A DNA stretch of 48,453 nt from Planctomycetota bacterium (GTDB lineage: Bacteria > Planctomycetota > Phycisphaerae > Phycisphaerales > UBA1924). The notes below the pieces were generated by a model. That model saw nothing but the letters and a program-made list of their open reading frames with translations. It was not told the DNA's origin and did not search any database. Below, one piece after another: positions 1 through 8,363 of this stretch. Numbering within the stretch: position 1 is the stretch's first letter; the number at the start of each line of letters is the position of its first letter. The stretch lies in contig JADFOF010000002.1 in assembly GCA_022563015.1 (NCBI GenBank), positions 1-48,453 on the forward strand, written 5' to 3'. The position numbers were made by a program, and so were the translations under genes.

Positions 1-1056
1 GCGCCGAGCAAGGCGCGGTTCACGCTTCGACGCGGGGTGTCGTCGAGCGCGCTCGCGACGGCGTACGTTCAGCTCGCGGACCTGCTCGCGGCGGGCGTGC
101 CGCTCCTGCGTGCGCTCAAGCTGCTCGGGCGGAGCAAGTCCAGGCCCAGGCTGGCCTCCGCGTTTCGCGGGATTGCCGAGGCGATCGCCGAGGGTGAGGA
201 ACTCGCCGACGGCATGGCCGATCGCCCCGATGTGTTCCCCGCGGTGCACGTCGCGATGGTCCGGGCGGGCGAGCGAGGCGGATTCCTCGAAGAAGTGCTC
301 GCGAAACTGGGCGTCTTCGTCTCGCGCGAGGCGGAACTCAAGGGCAGAATCATCGGCAACATGATCTACCCGTGCGTGCTGGTCTGCGTCGGCTCGGTTG
401 TGCTGGGCATCATCTTCGGCTTCTTCGTGCCCATGTTCGAGAAGAACCTTGAACACATCGTGGAGATGCCGGCGATCAGCGAGCTGGTGTTCGGCGTGAG
501 CCGCCTGGTAAGACAGCACGGGCTGGTGGTGCTGATCGGAATCGCGGCCCTCGTCGCCACGTTCCTGTGGGCCCGCACGCAACCCGAGGTTCGACGCCGA
601 CTGACCGTGATCAGGACCCACGCGCCGCTGCTGGGCGCGATCGTGCGGGCGGTCGCGACCGCACGCTTCTGCCGGATGCTCGGCACGATGCTGACGAACG
701 GGATCCCCTTGCTGTCGGCGATGCAGATCGCGAAGGAGGCGGCGGGGAATGTCCTGATGGAAGAGTCGATCGACGCCGCGACCGAGTCCGTTCGAGCCGG
801 TGAGACGCTCGCCCAGCCCCTCGGCCAGAGCGGGCTGTTCTCGGAGGACGTGGTCGAGATGATCTCGGTCGCCGAATCGGCCAACAACCTCGGCAGCGTC
901 CTCGTCACGATTGCCGACACGATCGAACGACGGATCGATCGGCTTCTCGACACCGCGGTGCGGCTGATCGAACCAGCATTTATTGTGGTGATGGCCGTCA
1001 TGGTCGCGATCGTGGCGATCGGCCTCATCCTGCCGTTGACCCAGCTGTCCGCCTGA
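1..1056 (+). CDS. gspF: Type II secretion inner-membrane platform protein GspF, 5'-truncated by the window edge (track start 37 is an internal GTG)
   Basis: Open frame continues upstream of 37 to base 1 (APSKARFTLRRGVSSSALATAYVQLADLLAAGVPLLRALKLL...); GspF-type repeats LLAAGVPLLRAL / LTNGIPLLSAM and TM segments; followed by pseudopilin genes. Confidence 0.9.
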   Translation, partial: APSKARFTLRRGVSSSALATAYVQLADLLAAGVPLLRALKLLGRSKSRPRLASAFRGIAEAIAEGEELADGMADRPDVFPAVHVAMVRAGERGGFLEEVLAKLGVFVSREAELKGRIIGNMIYPCVLVCVGSVVLGIIFGFFVPMFEKNLEHIVEMPAISELVFGVSRLVRQHGLVVLIGIAALVATFLWARTQPEVRRRLTVIRTHAPLLGAIVRAVATARFCRMLGTMLTNGIPLLSAMQIAKEAAGNVLMEESIDAATESVRAGETLAQPLGQSGLFSEDVVEMISVAESANNLGSVLVTIADTIERRIDRLLDTAVRLIEPAFIVVMAVMVAIVAIGLILPLTQLSA

Positions 1057-1230
1057 GGGGCTCGCGAGCGGCTCCCGGCTCGATGATGCCCTCGGCCACG
1101 GTGCCCCGGCTTCCCGGTAGTTTCTCAGCGGGAGAACGAAAAACCCCGATTCGCGGACATTCTGGACCCCTGGCCGGTGTGCAGATAAGTCCTTGAAAAC
1201 CATGGAGTTCGCGGGAAGATGGGCCGGGAC

Positions 1231-1259
1231 TTGACAGCGGCCGCGCGCTAGGCTAGTTT
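1231..1259 (+). promoter_or_regulatory. Candidate sigma70-like promoter upstream of gspG (TTGACA-N17-TAGTTT)
   Basis: Perfect TTGACA at 1231-1236, 17-nt spacer, weak -10 TAGTTT at 1254-1259 in the gspF-gspG gap. Confidence 0.35.
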
Positions 1260-1453
1260 GGGCTAAGTAACTTAGGGCAGGCCTCGGAGATCTGTCGAGG
1301 TCGGCAACAAGACAGCGGATATGATCGGGTTGTGTATGGGTAGTGGTTGACCCATTCCCGAGAACGGTGAAACCTCGCCCTCGGAAGGCACAGCAGCCGC
1401 TCACCGCGGGCGGAGGGCACCCCGGTCGCCGATCCAGGAAAGGATGCTCACCG

Positions 1454-1948
1454 ATGAACCAGCGAATGTCTCAGGCACCGTCGCCGTCCCGACGGCGGGC
1501 GTTCACGCTGATCGAGGTCATGATCGTGCTCGCGATCATCGTCGCGATGGGCGGGATTGTCGCGGTCGCCCTCTTCCAGCGCCAGAAGCAGGCTGACGTC
1601 AGGATTACGAGGATCAGTCTCAAGAGCATCGAGTCGGCGATCGAGTTTTTTCGGATGGACTATCGACGCTTCCCGTTTGAGCAAGAGGGGCTGGCTGTTC
1701 TGTGGGACAAGGAGATGCTGGACCCCGACAGCGACGAATCGGTCTGGACCGCCTATCTCAAGAAAAAGCTGGACAAGGACGCCTGGGGCAGCGAGTGGGG
1801 TTATCGCGAGGAGAGCGAGTTGATCGAGGGCACGTACGACCTCTGGTCGAACGGCCCGGACGGGGAAGAGGGTACGGACGACGACATCATGCTTCGCGAG
1901 TCGGACGAGGAAGATGAATTCGGGTTCTCAGAGCCCGGCGGAGGCTGA
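1454..1948 (+). CDS. gspG: Major pseudopilin GspG
   Basis: MNQRMSQAPSPSRRRAFTLIEVMIVLAIIV prepilin motif; C-terminal YDLWSNGPDGEEGTDDDI typical of GspG. ATG at 1454 preferred over the track start 1343. Confidence 0.92.
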   Translation: MNQRMSQAPSPSRRRAFTLIEVMIVLAIIVAMGGIVAVALFQRQKQADVRITRISLKSIESAIEFFRMDYRRFPFEQEGLAVLWDKEMLDPDSDESVWTAYLKKKLDKDAWGSEWGYREESELIEGTYDLWSNGPDGEEGTDDDIMLRESDEEDEFGFSEPGGG

Positions 1949-1972
1949 GCCCAGCCGCGGGAAACCCATGCC

Positions 1973-2788
1973 ATGCGCAAGACGGCCCACATCGCGGCCG
2001 CACCCTCGGCCAACGACTGTCGCCGGGGATCCGCGCCGCGAACGGGTTTTACGATCGTGGAACTGATGATCGTGGTGACGCTCATGGTCGCGATCACGGG
2101 GATCGTCATGCCGTCCATGCTCGGTCGGCTCGCGGGCTCGATCGCGGACGCAGCGATCGGCCGGATCGAGGCGACCGCGATCCAGTGCCGGGCCCTGGCG
2201 CAGCAGGAGGGTCGCGCCCTCCGCCTGACCGCGCGGCCTCGCCCCGACGGTTCCGCCGGGATCTACATCGAAGCGATCGGGACACGAGCCTCGGGTCGGC
2301 ACAGCCTCGAGGACGTGCTCCCGGCGGACGGGCAGGAATCGCCCGATGAGTTCGAGCGGCGGACGGGCGATCCCCGCAGCACCTATCCCGCGTACGTGCT
2401 GCCCGATGGGTACGTTCTGACGCGCCAGCCGCCCCGTACTGATGATCGCGGGCTGTTCGCGGATCCGCAGCGTAAACTCGGCCGCGCCGGACGATCGAAC
2501 GACTTTGGGCCGCGGGATGATCAGCCGCCCGGCGCGCCGCGGAGCACCCCCGGCCAGCTCCGGTTGACGATCGCCGTGTTCCTCCCCGACGGGACCGCCC
2601 TTGCGGGGACGCCTTTGTACCTGATCGGAGAAGACGTGACGTTCACGATTGAGATCAATCGCTGGACGGGCGGCGTGCAGGCGAGGCGCGTGAGTGCCGA
2701 CGATGAGGGCGGGCTCGACGAGGACGGCTGGGATCAACAGGCGACCCAGAGCGAGCAGCCGATCGGCGCTCGGGGGAGCAGCCGATGA
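1973..2788 (+). CDS. gspH: Minor pseudopilin GspH-like
   Basis: Prepilin motif GFTIVELMIVVTLMVAITGIVMPSMLG; position in operon. Confidence 0.75.
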   Translation: MRKTAHIAAAPSANDCRRGSAPRTGFTIVELMIVVTLMVAITGIVMPSMLGRLAGSIADAAIGRIEATAIQCRALAQQEGRALRLTARPRPDGSAGIYIEAIGTRASGRHSLEDVLPADGQESPDEFERRTGDPRSTYPAYVLPDGYVLTRQPPRTDDRGLFADPQRKLGRAGRSNDFGPRDDQPPGAPRSTPGQLRLTIAVFLPDGTALAGTPLYLIGEDVTFTIEINRWTGGVQARRVSADDEGGLDEDGWDQQATQSEQPIGARGSSR

Positions 2789-3363
2789 GCCCGCGCACAC
2801 GCACCACCCGGCGGGGCGGGATCCTGCTCGAGGTGATGCTTGCGCTGGCGCTATTGGTCATGGGATCGATGGCGATCCTGAGCGCAATGTCGCAGAGCAT
2901 CCACAGTCTCGAAGCCACGCGGTTGAAGCAGCAGGCGGCGGATCTGGCGCGTTCGGCGATGGCCAGGATCGAGGCCGGCATCGCAACGCCGGAAACATTG
3001 CAAGGGCCCGTGCCCGCGTGGGAATCCGACCCGGAATCGGGCGCGGATGAACTGAACGACGGCGCTCTTCCCGACGAGTTCGGGCTGGCGGCCACGGTCG
3101 GATGGGGCGAGGACTCCGGGTGGGAGCTGGAGATCGACACCAGCCCCAGCCCGTTCGCGGGGCTCGCGATCGTGCGCGTTCGGGCGCTGCGGCGAGCGTC
3201 GGCTGACTCCGATCGGATCATGGGGCAGTACACGCTCGAGCAGCTCGTCCGCTTGGGAACGCTCGAAACGGACGAAGCGGGTGCAGAGGACGAACTGATG
3301 GAGGAGGCGCGCCGGGGCATCGCCCAAGAGCGCCGCCGCACAGGCCCGGGGGGCGGGCCATGA
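2785..3363 (+). CDS. gspI: Minor pseudopilin GspI-like
   Basis: RRGGILLEVMLALALLVMGSMAIL; ATGA overlap with the upstream gene. Confidence 0.75.
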   Translation: MSPRTRTTRRGGILLEVMLALALLVMGSMAILSAMSQSIHSLEATRLKQQAADLARSAMARIEAGIATPETLQGPVPAWESDPESGADELNDGALPDEFGLAATVGWGEDSGWELEIDTSPSPFAGLAIVRVRALRRASADSDRIMGQYTLEQLVRLGTLETDEAGAEDELMEEARRGIAQERRRTGPGGGP

Positions 3364-4118
3364 GGCGATCGAGAGGATTCACCCTGCTCGAGATCATGCT
3401 CGCCATCGCGCTCCTGATGGCGCTGTCATCGACGCTGTTCTCGTTCATGCTGAATCTGATGAGCGGTCGAGATCGCCTGATCGAGGCGTCGCGCGACGGC
3501 CGGGCCGGCAGCAGCCTCATCGAGCGGCTGGAGAACGACATTCTCGGTGCCATCGCCGGGGACGCGACGGTCGGGGCGGGGATCGACGGCCAGGAGCACA
3601 GGCTCACGCTCCTGACGCGTTCGGTCAACGTGCCCAGCGGGCCGGAAGAGCTCGACTGGGCATTGGGCGATCTGCTGTCGGCGCGGTATGTGTTCGATGA
3701 GGCGGCGTCGGAGGTGCGCACGGTCCGGCGGGCGATCGTGCCCGGCGGGTCGGTCTCGGAGGCTGACGACGAAGTGATCTCCAGTCGCGTGCGTCGGCTG
3801 CGGTTTCGCTATCACGACGGGCAGATGTGGCGGAGTTCGTACAACTCGCTGCAACGCAACGGCCTGCCGGTCGCGATCGAGGTGGCGATCTGGTTCGGCG
3901 ACCCGCCTTCGCGCCCCGCGCTCGGGTCGGATTTGCCTGAAGACGCCGGCGACAACACGCCGTTGCAGTTCGGCGATGACTTCCCGGAACAGCCGGCTTC
4001 TGACGCGGGTCGGTCTGTCGAAGGCGACGAGGGCCCGCAGACGTTCGGCGAGCCCGATCGCCTGCGCGTGATGGTGGTTCCTGACGGGCCGGTGGCGGCG
4101 TGGAAGGGGGGGCGATGA
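3360..4118 (+). CDS. gspJ: Minor pseudopilin GspJ-like
   Basis: MRRSRGFTLLEIMLAIALLMALSSTLFSF; ATGA overlap with gspI. Confidence 0.78.
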   Translation: MRRSRGFTLLEIMLAIALLMALSSTLFSFMLNLMSGRDRLIEASRDGRAGSSLIERLENDILGAIAGDATVGAGIDGQEHRLTLLTRSVNVPSGPEELDWALGDLLSARYVFDEAASEVRTVRRAIVPGGSVSEADDEVISSRVRRLRFRYHDGQMWRSSYNSLQRNGLPVAIEVAIWFGDPPSRPALGSDLPEDAGDNTPLQFGDDFPEQPASDAGRSVEGDEGPQTFGEPDRLRVMVVPDGPVAAWKGGR

Positions 4119-5767
4119 CCGCACTGTGCGCCAAGGCCTCTGGACGCGGCGTCGTGCTGATGGCTGTGCTGGTGGTGCTGACCATCGGCGCGCTCGTCGG
4201 CACGACGGTGCTCGCGATGACCTCGGCCGAGCGCGCGACGGCGGAGACATCGCTGCGGCGCACGCAGGCGCGGGCGCTGGTGTGGTCGGGCGTGCAGGCG
4301 GTGATGGCCGAGCTGGCCACACAGCGCGAGGACATCCTCCAAGGCCGCGACCCGCACGTCACCGAGGAATGGACTGTTTTCGAGCGTCAGGACGGCACGC
4401 GCGGCGTGTTTCGACTCATCCCGATCGGCGCCGATGGGCTCCCGATCGTGAGCGAGTCGGCCAAGCTTGACGTGAACCATGCCACGGCGGAGATGCTCGA
4501 GGCCCTGCCGATGATCGATCGAACGCTCGCCGACGCGATCGTGCAGGCCCGCGAGCAACGCCTGTTCAGGAGTGTCGAGGAGCTGATCGCCGTGGACGGG
4601 ATCGACGCGGACCTGCTCTACGGGCAGCCCGGCGCGTTCGCCGGCGAGGACGCGTTGATGCAGGGTGGCGACCGACCGGCGCTGACGGAAGTGCTCACGG
4701 TGTTCAGCTTCGATCCCAATATCCAGGCCGGGATCGGGCGCGAGGGGTACCGCCACCGGGGCGACCTGCGGATCAACCTCAACACGCCGTGGTCCGAGCG
4801 CCTCGGCAGGGCGATCGCGCGTCGCTACGACGACAACGTGGCGAACGTCGTGAAGGGGTTGAAGGAGCGCGGGGTCGAGTTCGAGTCCAAAGCCACGCTG
4901 GTCGAGGTGCTGAGCGACTTCAACGTTCCACCCAGGGACTGGGCCGAGGTGTTCGACGTGTTCACGGTATCGTCCGATCCGTACCTGCTCGGTCGGGTGG
5001 ACGTGACGCGGGCGTCGCAGATGGTGCTGGCGTGTTTGCCGGGGTTCGACGACGCGATCGCCCGGAGCGCGGTCGAGATGCGAGACGGGCTTGACGCCGA
5101 GTCGCTCAAGAGCCCGACCTGGCTCGCGGCTGAGGAGGTGCTGACGGCGGTCCAGTACGCCCAGTGTGCCGACACCGTGACCACCCGGTCGATGCAGTGG
5201 CGTGTGCGGATCGAAGCAGGGCTGCTCCGCGACGACGCGCAGATCAACTGGAGCGGGGGTGATCGGGGCAACCCGGCCGAGGCGGACTTTGAGTCGCTCG
5301 CGTATCTCTACCAGGAGGACGCCGGCCTGATGGACCGGGTGGTGGTGGAGGCGGTGATCGACATCTCGTCGGCCCGGCCGCGCGTCGCGTACCTGCGCGA
5401 CCTCACCCTGATGAGCGTCGGGTGGGCGATCCGCGACGAGATCGTGGAGGCGCAACTCTGGGAGCAGCAGCCCGACGACCGAACCGCCCGGGACGACACG
5501 CCGGACGAGGGGCTCGGATCCGCCCAAGACCCCGCGGAATTGACCATCGGCGGTTCGATCCAGCGCGGGGCACGTCCCGGGTCAGACTCCGGGGTCGGAC
5601 AGCGATCGATGCGCGCGGGCAATGGGCCGGAACGAAAGGTTGGCGCGGCCCCGGGGGTCTCGGCCGACGAGAACGAAGATGCGACAGGTCGGGAGCAGGA
5701 CATGCCCGAAGCCGGGCCCGATCGAAGATTGGGCCGCTGGACCACTGGCCAGGGAGTCGGCCGATGA
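4115..5767 (+). CDS. gspK: Minor pseudopilin GspK-like
   Basis: N-terminal hydrophobic segment GVVLMAVLVVLTIGALVGTTVLAM plus helix-hairpin-helix-like LDVNHATAEMLEALPMIDRTLADAIVQARE; ATG at 4115 overlaps the gspJ stop (track start 4100 is GTG). Confidence 0.8.
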   Translation: MTALCAKASGRGVVLMAVLVVLTIGALVGTTVLAMTSAERATAETSLRRTQARALVWSGVQAVMAELATQREDILQGRDPHVTEEWTVFERQDGTRGVFRLIPIGADGLPIVSESAKLDVNHATAEMLEALPMIDRTLADAIVQAREQRLFRSVEELIAVDGIDADLLYGQPGAFAGEDALMQGGDRPALTEVLTVFSFDPNIQAGIGREGYRHRGDLRINLNTPWSERLGRAIARRYDDNVANVVKGLKERGVEFESKATLVEVLSDFNVPPRDWAEVFDVFTVSSDPYLLGRVDVTRASQMVLACLPGFDDAIARSAVEMRDGLDAESLKSPTWLAAEEVLTAVQYAQCADTVTTRSMQWRVRIEAGLLRDDAQINWSGGDRGNPAEADFESLAYLYQEDAGLMDRVVVEAVIDISSARPRVAYLRDLTLMSVGWAIRDEIVEAQLWEQQPDDRTARDDTPDEGLGSAQDPAELTIGGSIQRGARPGSDSGVGQRSMRAGNGPERKVGAAPGVSADENEDATGREQDMPEAGPDRRLGRWTTGQGVGR

Positions 5768-7353
5768 TCGGTAAAAAGGTACAATTCGCGCTCGAGATCG
5801 ACCGCGATCGCATCTGCGCGGTCCACGCGGATGTGCAGCGGCATCGGGTTGCGGTGCGGGCCTGGTGCTGCGCGGATCGGCCCGACGAGATCGACCCGTC
5901 GAACGCGGAGGCGGTGGGGGGCTGGGTCGCCCGCGAGCTTGCTCGATCGGGTATGCCCAGGAGCGGGGCCGTGATCGTCGTCCAGCGGGCGGAGGTCGTC
6001 CTCAAGAGGTTCATTCTGACCGTCGACGAGCAGTGGCGAGACGAGGATCTGGTCTCGATGGTTCGGCTGCAGATCTCGCGCCAGATCCCGGTGCCGATGG
6101 AGGGCACGGCGGTGGACTTCGTCCAGTTGCCCCAGAGCGTCTCGCCCACCGCGCCCGGTGCGGACGAGCAGCAGGGGCGTGTCGTGCGCGTGCTCGCCGG
6201 CGCGCTGCCGGGAGATCGGCTGAACTGGATCCGGGAGACGGCCAAGCGTGGTGGGCTCGGCGTCAGCCGCATCGGCCTGCGGGCGTCCGGTGCCGCAGCG
6301 GTCTTCGCCGAAACCTCCATCGCCCATGACGGGCCCATCCTCGGGGTCGCGCCCGGAGCGGCCTCGACCGAGTGCGTCATCGTCGAGAACGGTCGCCTGC
6401 TCTTCGCACGCGCTGTCGATCTGCCACTCCCTGACGACGCGGACATGCTCCCCGACTATGCCCAGCAGGTCGCGGTCGAGGCGAAGCGGACGTGGATGGC
6501 CTATCGCGCCAACCCGGATTCATCCGAGGTTCACGCGGTGTCGGTGCTGGGGCATGGCCCGGTTGCGCACGACATCGGGCGGGTCTGCGCGGCGGAGCTC
6601 GAGATGCCGTACGAGCGTCTGCGGCTGTCGGCGGCGATCGAGTTTCCGCCGGAGATGACCGACTGGGAGCGCAGCGTGGCGCTGCCGTTGATCGGCCTCA
6701 TGGCCGAGTCGGTCTTCACCGAAACTACACTGGACTTCCTGCATCCACGCCACGCGCCGGACCGGGCGGCGACACGCCGGCAGCGTGCGCTGCTGGGGGT
6801 GCTCGCGGCCGTGCTTGTGTTCGGGTCATTCGGCGCGTTCGGCTGGCTGCGCCTCGGGGATCTCGAGGATCGGCAGCAGAATCTGGAAGATACTCTCGGC
6901 CGGGCGCGCGTGAGCCACGCGAAGTTTGTCGTCGAGTCGGCGCGGCTGAGCCATCTCGAGCACTGGATCCAGCCGAGCGTCGACTGGGTCGCCCACCTCG
7001 CGTGGTTGAGCGATCACCTGCCCAGCACGCAGGAGGCGCGATTGGACGGCTTCGGCGGCGTGATGGACGGCGAGGTGGTGTTCACCTTGCCGCGCGGTGT
7101 GCGCGATATCACCAGCGGCCGGTGGTCGTCCAGCCAGAGCGTCGAGATCTCGCTGGGCGGGCCCGCCGTCAGCCGCGACATCGCCGACCAGTTCCGCGAG
7201 AGGCTGCTCGGGTCAAACGTGTACCGGGTCGACACGCGCGGGGCCGACGTGGCGGATTCATTCCAGCTTCTCTTGCACACCTCGCTTGGTTCACCGGCCG
7301 ACGCTGTGGTTCCCGCGGATGATCCCGACGCAGGACCGGAGGGCGAAGGATGA
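5764..7353 (+). CDS. GspL/PilM(-PilN)-like assembly protein
   Basis: N-terminal MIGKKVQFALEIDRDRICAVHADV (actin-like PilM/GspL style), central TM (ALLGVLAAVLVFGSFGAFGWL) and coiled coil. ATG at 5764 overlaps the gspK stop; the 643-aa track ORF overextends upstream. Confidence 0.65.
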   Translation: MIGKKVQFALEIDRDRICAVHADVQRHRVAVRAWCCADRPDEIDPSNAEAVGGWVARELARSGMPRSGAVIVVQRAEVVLKRFILTVDEQWRDEDLVSMVRLQISRQIPVPMEGTAVDFVQLPQSVSPTAPGADEQQGRVVRVLAGALPGDRLNWIRETAKRGGLGVSRIGLRASGAAAVFAETSIAHDGPILGVAPGAASTECVIVENGRLLFARAVDLPLPDDADMLPDYAQQVAVEAKRTWMAYRANPDSSEVHAVSVLGHGPVAHDIGRVCAAELEMPYERLRLSAAIEFPPEMTDWERSVALPLIGLMAESVFTETTLDFLHPRHAPDRAATRRQRALLGVLAAVLVFGSFGAFGWLRLGDLEDRQQNLEDTLGRARVSHAKFVVESARLSHLEHWIQPSVDWVAHLAWLSDHLPSTQEARLDGFGGVMDGEVVFTLPRGVRDITSGRWSSSQSVEISLGGPAVSRDIADQFRERLLGSNVYRVDTRGADVADSFQLLLHTSLGSPADAVVPADDPDAGPEGEG

Positions 7354-8315
7354 AGTTCGCCGGCAAGCACATCGCGATGAGCGTCGGCGCGCTGCTGGGC
7401 GTGATCGCAGTCCAACGCGCGTACAGCGTGCTGTACGCCTCGCCTCGCGATGCGCTCAACACGAAGATCAGCAGGCAGCAGGAGGAGCTGAATCGGTATG
7501 TCGGTGACGCGGCCGCAAGGGATGAACTCACCGGCAGGCGCAGCGAATTCATCGCAACCACACTCGGCGGCCAGGTCGACGAAGTGCAGCACGAGTTCCG
7601 AACGCGACTGACCGAAATCGCCAGGACGAGCGGTCTGATCGAGGAAGAGATCAAGGTGAGCAGCGGGAATCCGAGGTTCCCAGCCAATCCGGCGGCTCGA
7701 AGAGCGACGAAGTCATGGCGGGACCTCTTCCGCGCCGATCCGGATTTTGCGGTGATGGAGGGGCAGGTTCGCGGCGTGGGCACGCTCGATGACGTGCTGC
7801 GCACGGTGGCAACCATCCAGGCGCAGTCGTGGGCGCACCGTGTGGACTCGATCTCGCTGCGACCGTCGGCCGACGCCGAGACGTTCGAGCTGCGCGTGGG
7901 TGTGCGGACGGTGTTCCTGCCGGGCGAGAATCCCGAGACACTTCCGCCGGTGGAGGAACTCCCGATCAACGGGGAGATGGCCTGGGCGGGCATCGTGGCC
8001 AAGAATGTGTTTCGAGAGCCCAAGCCGACGGAGGCGGTCGTTGTGGCCCCGCCAACGCCCGAGACTCCGGTCGGCAAGCCGTCCCCGCCCTATCACGAAT
8101 GGCGTATGGTCGGCGTGTGGGACGGCGCGAATACGCTGGGTGTCATTCTTGTCAACACGCGCACCAAGGTTTCCCGGCTGCTCGTGCCCGGGGACCGTGT
8201 GCTGGGAGCGAAGCTGATTTCGGCGGCCGGTGAGCGGGCCCAGTTCGAGGTTGAAGGCACGCGCTACGAGCTGCTGCAGAAGCAGACGCTGGCCGAGTGG
8301 AGAGAACTGCACTAG
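7350..8315 (+). CDS. GspM/PilO-like protein with a C-terminal GspC homology-region-like segment
   Basis: N-terminal TM and coil (MSVGALLGVIAVQRAYSVLY...TKISRQQEELNRYV); C-terminal EWRMVGVWDGANTLGVILVNTRTKVSRLLVPGDRVLGAKLISAAGERAQFEVEGTRYEL resembles GspC HR domains; ATGA overlap with upstream gene. Confidence 0.55.
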   Translation: MKFAGKHIAMSVGALLGVIAVQRAYSVLYASPRDALNTKISRQQEELNRYVGDAAARDELTGRRSEFIATTLGGQVDEVQHEFRTRLTEIARTSGLIEEEIKVSSGNPRFPANPAARRATKSWRDLFRADPDFAVMEGQVRGVGTLDDVLRTVATIQAQSWAHRVDSISLRPSADAETFELRVGVRTVFLPGENPETLPPVEELPINGEMAWAGIVAKNVFREPKPTEAVVVAPPTPETPVGKPSPPYHEWRMVGVWDGANTLGVILVNTRTKVSRLLVPGDRVLGAKLISAAGERAQFEVEGTRYELLQKQTLAEWRELH

Positions 8316-8363
8316 AACAATCGCGCGGCCCGGCCGCGCCTTACGGAGTCAGGGAGCCCGGCA

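Noticed and set aside
3812-5527. 571-aa minus-strand ORF opposite gspK
   Set aside because: Antisense shadow ORF; the plus strand has a GspK-like product and operon-type ATGA overlaps.
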